A stretch of DNA of 64,000 nucleotides from positions 20,326,724 through 20,390,723 of the forward strand of contig CM076650.1 in assembly GCA_038496675.1 (NCBI GenBank), given 5' to 3'. This document shows, piece by piece, positions 60,263-64,000 of this stretch. Made by a program: the position numbers and the translations under genes. This DNA comes from Rachycentron canadum (Eukaryota; Chordata; Actinopteri; Carangiformes; Rachycentridae). The first letter of the stretch is position 1, and each line of letters begins with the position of its first letter. Under the pieces are notes generated by a model. That model was not told the origin of the DNA. It saw only the letters and a list, made by a program, of their open reading frames with translations, and did not search any database.

Positions 60263-62495
60263 GATACATGCAAACTGAACTCAAACCTAAAAAATTGGGC
60301 TAAGCAGAATCAGGGCCAGTGTGAAATATGTATTGGGTTCATTTGAAATACAACAGTTTATCATCCACCAGGACTAAATTTAATGCTCTGAAGCTACAGT
60401 TGGATCCTGATGCACTACCTGAGTAAGCTTGTGTTTGTATTGAATTATTTACAGGATTTTTTATGAAGAATTTTGCGCCTTGAAATTGTTCGAAGAATGC
60501 GGCAGTTAAACAAGACAATAAGAAATATATCAGACCCATGCCGAACAAACCAACAAACAGCGGCCTCACACAGTCTCACCACCACTACCACCACCACCCT
60601 TACCCATCGAGACATCAAAGGATTTCTCATCACAGCAGGGAAAGTTTTGAAGCTGGTTAAAATTATATGGCTGAACACAGCTGTTGTATCATATCATCAT
60701 CCTGATGAAACGTACACACACAAATGCTGGCAAGCAGGCTTCAAACTGCTTCCCTTCTCACAAATAATGTATGAACGGTATAGCACTCCAACTCAGCATC
60801 CTGTAAAATTAAACATTCTCCTAATGGAGGTTGCATGGTTGTATATATGTACATCCCCATATGCAATACTAGTGTTGTAAATTATAAACAATATATATGT
60901 TATATTACAATATATCTACATGCAGTGCACACATGTTAACCGTGTACATTGATATACTTGTGTACCTGAAAGAATGCATTTATTTCATTTGTTTGAACTT
61001 GAGAGACTGTGTGAAAAATGTGTTTCCTATACATGGGCACAGATGAACACACACGCACAAATACAATTATTTACACAGGTATGAATAGAAATTGCTGTTG
61101 GTCATTATCACTGCACCACCTGGTGCTCAAGCTTGATGATAAACAACATTCACATTCATTAAACATACCGGTACACTAATAGTAACACAAACACTGTGTA
61201 AAATTACACCCACAAAACATATGTACCTTAGCAGCAGTACATAAACATGCCTAAACAAACAAAAAGTGTGAATAAAAATACTCATCTCTTTTTCTCTTTC
61301 CCTTCACCTGTATATGCAAATAAATCCTTCCTCCCTCAAGACCCTCACACATAAATACTTATACAGGTAGCGGAGTAGCCTGGGGTTTTCTGTGCACCTT
61401 TCCTCTTAACCTTGATGTTCTCTCCAATTCCCACACATCTGTTTAACACGTGTAGCCCTGAGCATTCACTTCCGCCTGACAAGAAAAGGGAGAGACGAGA
61501 AGAGAGGGAGAGAAGGATTGGGGGGTGGGGGGTGGTAGTGATCAGGTGTCTCCAGAGACTCTCATTGGCATTCAGAGAAACAGCTTCCTCTCCTCGTGCC
61601 CGGCATCCCTTAGAGGCCCAGCAGGCCTGAGAAAAAGACCATGAGGCCTCAGATGTACCTCACAGATGTCCTCAGCTTCGCTCTGATAGCTGAATCCCTG
61701 TTGAGTGATGTTCAGTAAGTAGTGTTGGAAAATTGCCCAATTTGTGTTTGATTTTGTGTTGCACCAAGTTCACTTGAGTTAAGTTCAATTTGGCAGTAGT
61801 TGTGAGGATAATAGTTAAGTAAATTCATATGGGTGTTACTTACACTTCCAGACATCAGCACCTTATCACCCAAGATGCATTCTAGGTCTTTAGTGTTTGC
61901 TTACTTTATTTGCTGTTTTGTTATTTTACCCACTTATTGCTCCTTCTCTCTCACTTCTGCAACACTACCTTGACATTTCCAAGAACTGCCAAATGCCCCT
62001 GATAAGTGGCTTCTCTCTGCTACGTGGGAGAAGGTGGAGAAGAGCAGAAGTGACTTAGAAACTTTTGCTTCAGTGTCTTGTCTGCTAGACATCGTTTGGA
62101 AAAGGAAACATTCACATAACAGTGAAGAATAAGGTAAAACTAGTATTCAGTGGTTGTTGTTTTTATATTTCGTCCCTGCTTCTTGTTTTCTTACTCATGT
62201 CTCAGTATGAATAACCAAATCAAGGCTACATTTCTTTTTCTTTTTACATTTTTAATGATGCTAATGATTTCCTTTGACTTCAGTGTAAATTACACATACT
62301 AAAATCCTTGTATCTTGAGTATTTGCTGTTAAATAGTGCTTAGAGAGGTATTTATTTAATCCCTGGAAGACATTAGAGAACATAAGAAGCAAACAAGGAC
62401 AAACATTTTTTTCTGGTCATTGGGAGAAGAGAGAGTGAGCCAAATGGAAATATCTTTGGTTACAGGAAGAATGGGCCCTGAGTATTTCTGCCACT
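60263..62495. other. Non-coding DNA; one speculative first exon
   Basis: No family is recognised. An ATG with acceptable context at 61641 opens 24 codons up to a GTAAGT at 61715; see the findings. Upstream 61480-61540 is purine-rich. Confidence 0.35.
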
Positions 62496-62529
62496 ATGTG
62501 TGTGTGTGTGTGTGTGTGTTTGTGTGTGT
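62495..62529. repeat. (GT)n microsatellite
   Basis: About 16 GT units with one TT interruption. Confidence 0.95.
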
Positions 62530-62958
62530 GGAGGGGGTGTTATTGCTGAGGGCAGAAAATCAAAGAGAGGAGAAAACAATACAGGCTATTCTCTTCATTC
62601 TCTCCCTTGGTGGTTCTCAGAGACGGCCTTCTCTGCAGAGATGTGCCGCCTTCTCTTAATATTATCTCCCTTATTTGTTTGTTTTTTTTTTTCTTCTCTA
62701 TATTTTCTTCTGTTTTTCTCTGTGTTGCATGTACCATGTTCCCACAGTTTTCCTCCTCCGTCACTGTCTGTTTCTCTCACCTTCAGTCTCAGACCCCTCT
62801 GGAGAAAACGACTGAAGCTGTCTCCGCTTACTCAGGGGTTTGCAGCATGTAAGAGAATGCTGCTTGTGCCTGTAACTTAAAACGGTGCCTGAAGTGAAAG
62901 AAATTAATAGTGGCATGCCCCCATCGCACACACAAAAACAGACTAAACTCACACACAA

Positions 62959-63008
<50 letters not shown>

Positions 63009-64000
63009 CATCTTCATTTGGAGCATCCACAGTCAAGTCATGCCCCCCTTGTAACAACACATCCAGGGAGAGATGTTCCTACTCTCAAACCACTTCACCC
63101 CAGCTCCCAGTTTGGATAAACTGTGCTTGTCATCTTGTAAAATACCTTCAATTCCTTTCTGTTTCCTGTCTGACTTTGACTGAGTCCTCACTCTATCATT
63201 CTCCCACTCCATCAGCGTGATGTGACTTTTAAAAGAAGAAGAGCAGGAGGAGGAGGAGGAGGAATGGGTGGGGGGGGGTTGGTCCTCATGGACAAACTGG
63301 TTCTTGTCCAACCATTTGTGGCTTCCATTAGCCCGGCCTATGAAGCCTCACTGGTTTCACACTACATTTGCCTTCATTCACTTTAACACTCCATTGGTTC
63401 TCAAAAAGGAAGGGGTGGGGTATAATTGCATTTTGAGTGATGTTTGTGTCATTACCTTGCTTCAAAGTCAGCGACAAAAACAACAACAGTTGAGCGACAA
63501 ACACTCAGCCTTGCTTAAAAATCGCAGCTGGCGATTTGAAAAATAAAGAGGGTTTCAGGAGTAAAACTGAAATTCGGGTTCCCTCTCTTAGGAGTTAAGA
63601 TATACAATAAACTAAAGATACGTCAAACCCTTTTTGGAAATATTTACTGGTGTTTTCCACAATTTTGGTTGAGTTACATTTGAGAACCAGCGTTGCCAGG
63701 AGATGTGTTGTCAATTCCTATGCTAATGAGTGGAGAGCATCATGTAGTGGGCACCATGTGGTTTTTCCAAGTTATTCAACATATAGTTTTGGTTATGTGT
63801 CATTCCTTTATTGGACATTTACTAACTTTATCGATATCCTCAGCAGGTTAATTTCTTAATTGACTATTTTTAGTTCAGACATTGCACCAATCAAATTATA
63901 GTACATTGTCAGTGAGAACCAGAAACTGGCCCTTCATAAACCTCAGTGGTGCAAAAAATTTTAAAAATTATTAAAAATAAATTTAAAATTTAAATTTCTT
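62530..64000. other. Non-coding DNA to the window edge; CA repeat and one exon-like segment
   Basis: A strong acceptor-like pyrimidine tract precedes 62787 and a GTAAGA follows 62848 (see findings). A (GGA)n run lies at about 63245-63262. The last 50 bases are very AT-rich. No gene is supported. Confidence 0.35.
62961..63007. repeat. (CG)n-(CA)n microsatellite
   Basis: gcgcgcgc followed by about 20 CA units. The alternating purine-pyrimidine run is a classic Z-DNA-prone sequence. Confidence 0.95.

Noticed and set aside
62761..63220. Long frames on both strands near the right end
   Set aside because: Translations are Val-Cys or Thr-His runs from the CA repeat.
1..64000. CRISPR arrays, bacterial operons, rRNA or standalone tRNA genes
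   Set aside because: None seen. Repeats are eukaryotic microsatellites and transposon relics, and the only tRNA-like signal is the SINE head.

Overview
This window is vertebrate nuclear DNA, almost certainly from a ray-finned fish and probably a percomorph-type teleost. The clade is an inference. It rests on intron-bearing coding exons, dense CA/GT microsatellites, several decayed Tc1-family transposons, a tRNA-derived fish-type SINE and other dispersed elements that I recognise from teleost genomes. There are no bacterial-style genes or operons. Nearly all open reading frames of 60-140 codons here are chance frames in non-coding DNA or read through simple repeats.

Region 1 (1-5285) is the 3' end of a NOMO (nodal modulator) gene on the + strand. 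Seven consecutive coding exons (630-771, 853-936, 2218-2328, 2439-2540, 2749-2868, 3021-3113, 3406-3537) join in frame. They encode about the last 260 residues of NOMO: the end of the lumenal beta-sandwich region, the single membrane segment and the short basic cytosolic tail. A long 3' UTR follows, with one AATAAA at 5249. The intron at the left edge carries a 0.4 kb dead Tc1 element about 90 bp upstream of the first exon.

Region 2 (about 5286-64000) is some 58.7 kb in which I cannot support any complete protein-coding gene. It could be intergenic DNA or long introns of a gene whose exons lie outside. Recognisable contents are: a 159-bp hAT-like MITE with perfect 12-bp terminal inverted repeats and an exact 8-bp target-site duplication (13396-13570); a Tc1-type transposase relic (about 20765-21275); a foldback element (44993-45178); a LINE-type 3' fragment next to one copy of an unnamed dispersed repeat (35021-35645), with a second copy at 53099-53370; two inversely oriented fragments of another fish repeat (53888-54022, 56064-56166); a tRNA-derived SINE (about 59700-59880); a Tc1-type MITE (60052-60262); and many microsatellites.

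Between the repeats are several blocks of balanced composition with paired TAATTA, CCAAT or GATA-type motifs. They look like conserved non-coding (enhancer-like) sequence, but only a cross-species alignment can show that. A few stretches have plausible splice signals around short open exons (minus strand 28918-31484; plus strand 61641-62848). They are reported only as speculative leads. I found no convincing undescribed system; the cleanest new observations are the hAT-like MITE, the dispersed repeat pair and the candidate regulatory blocks.
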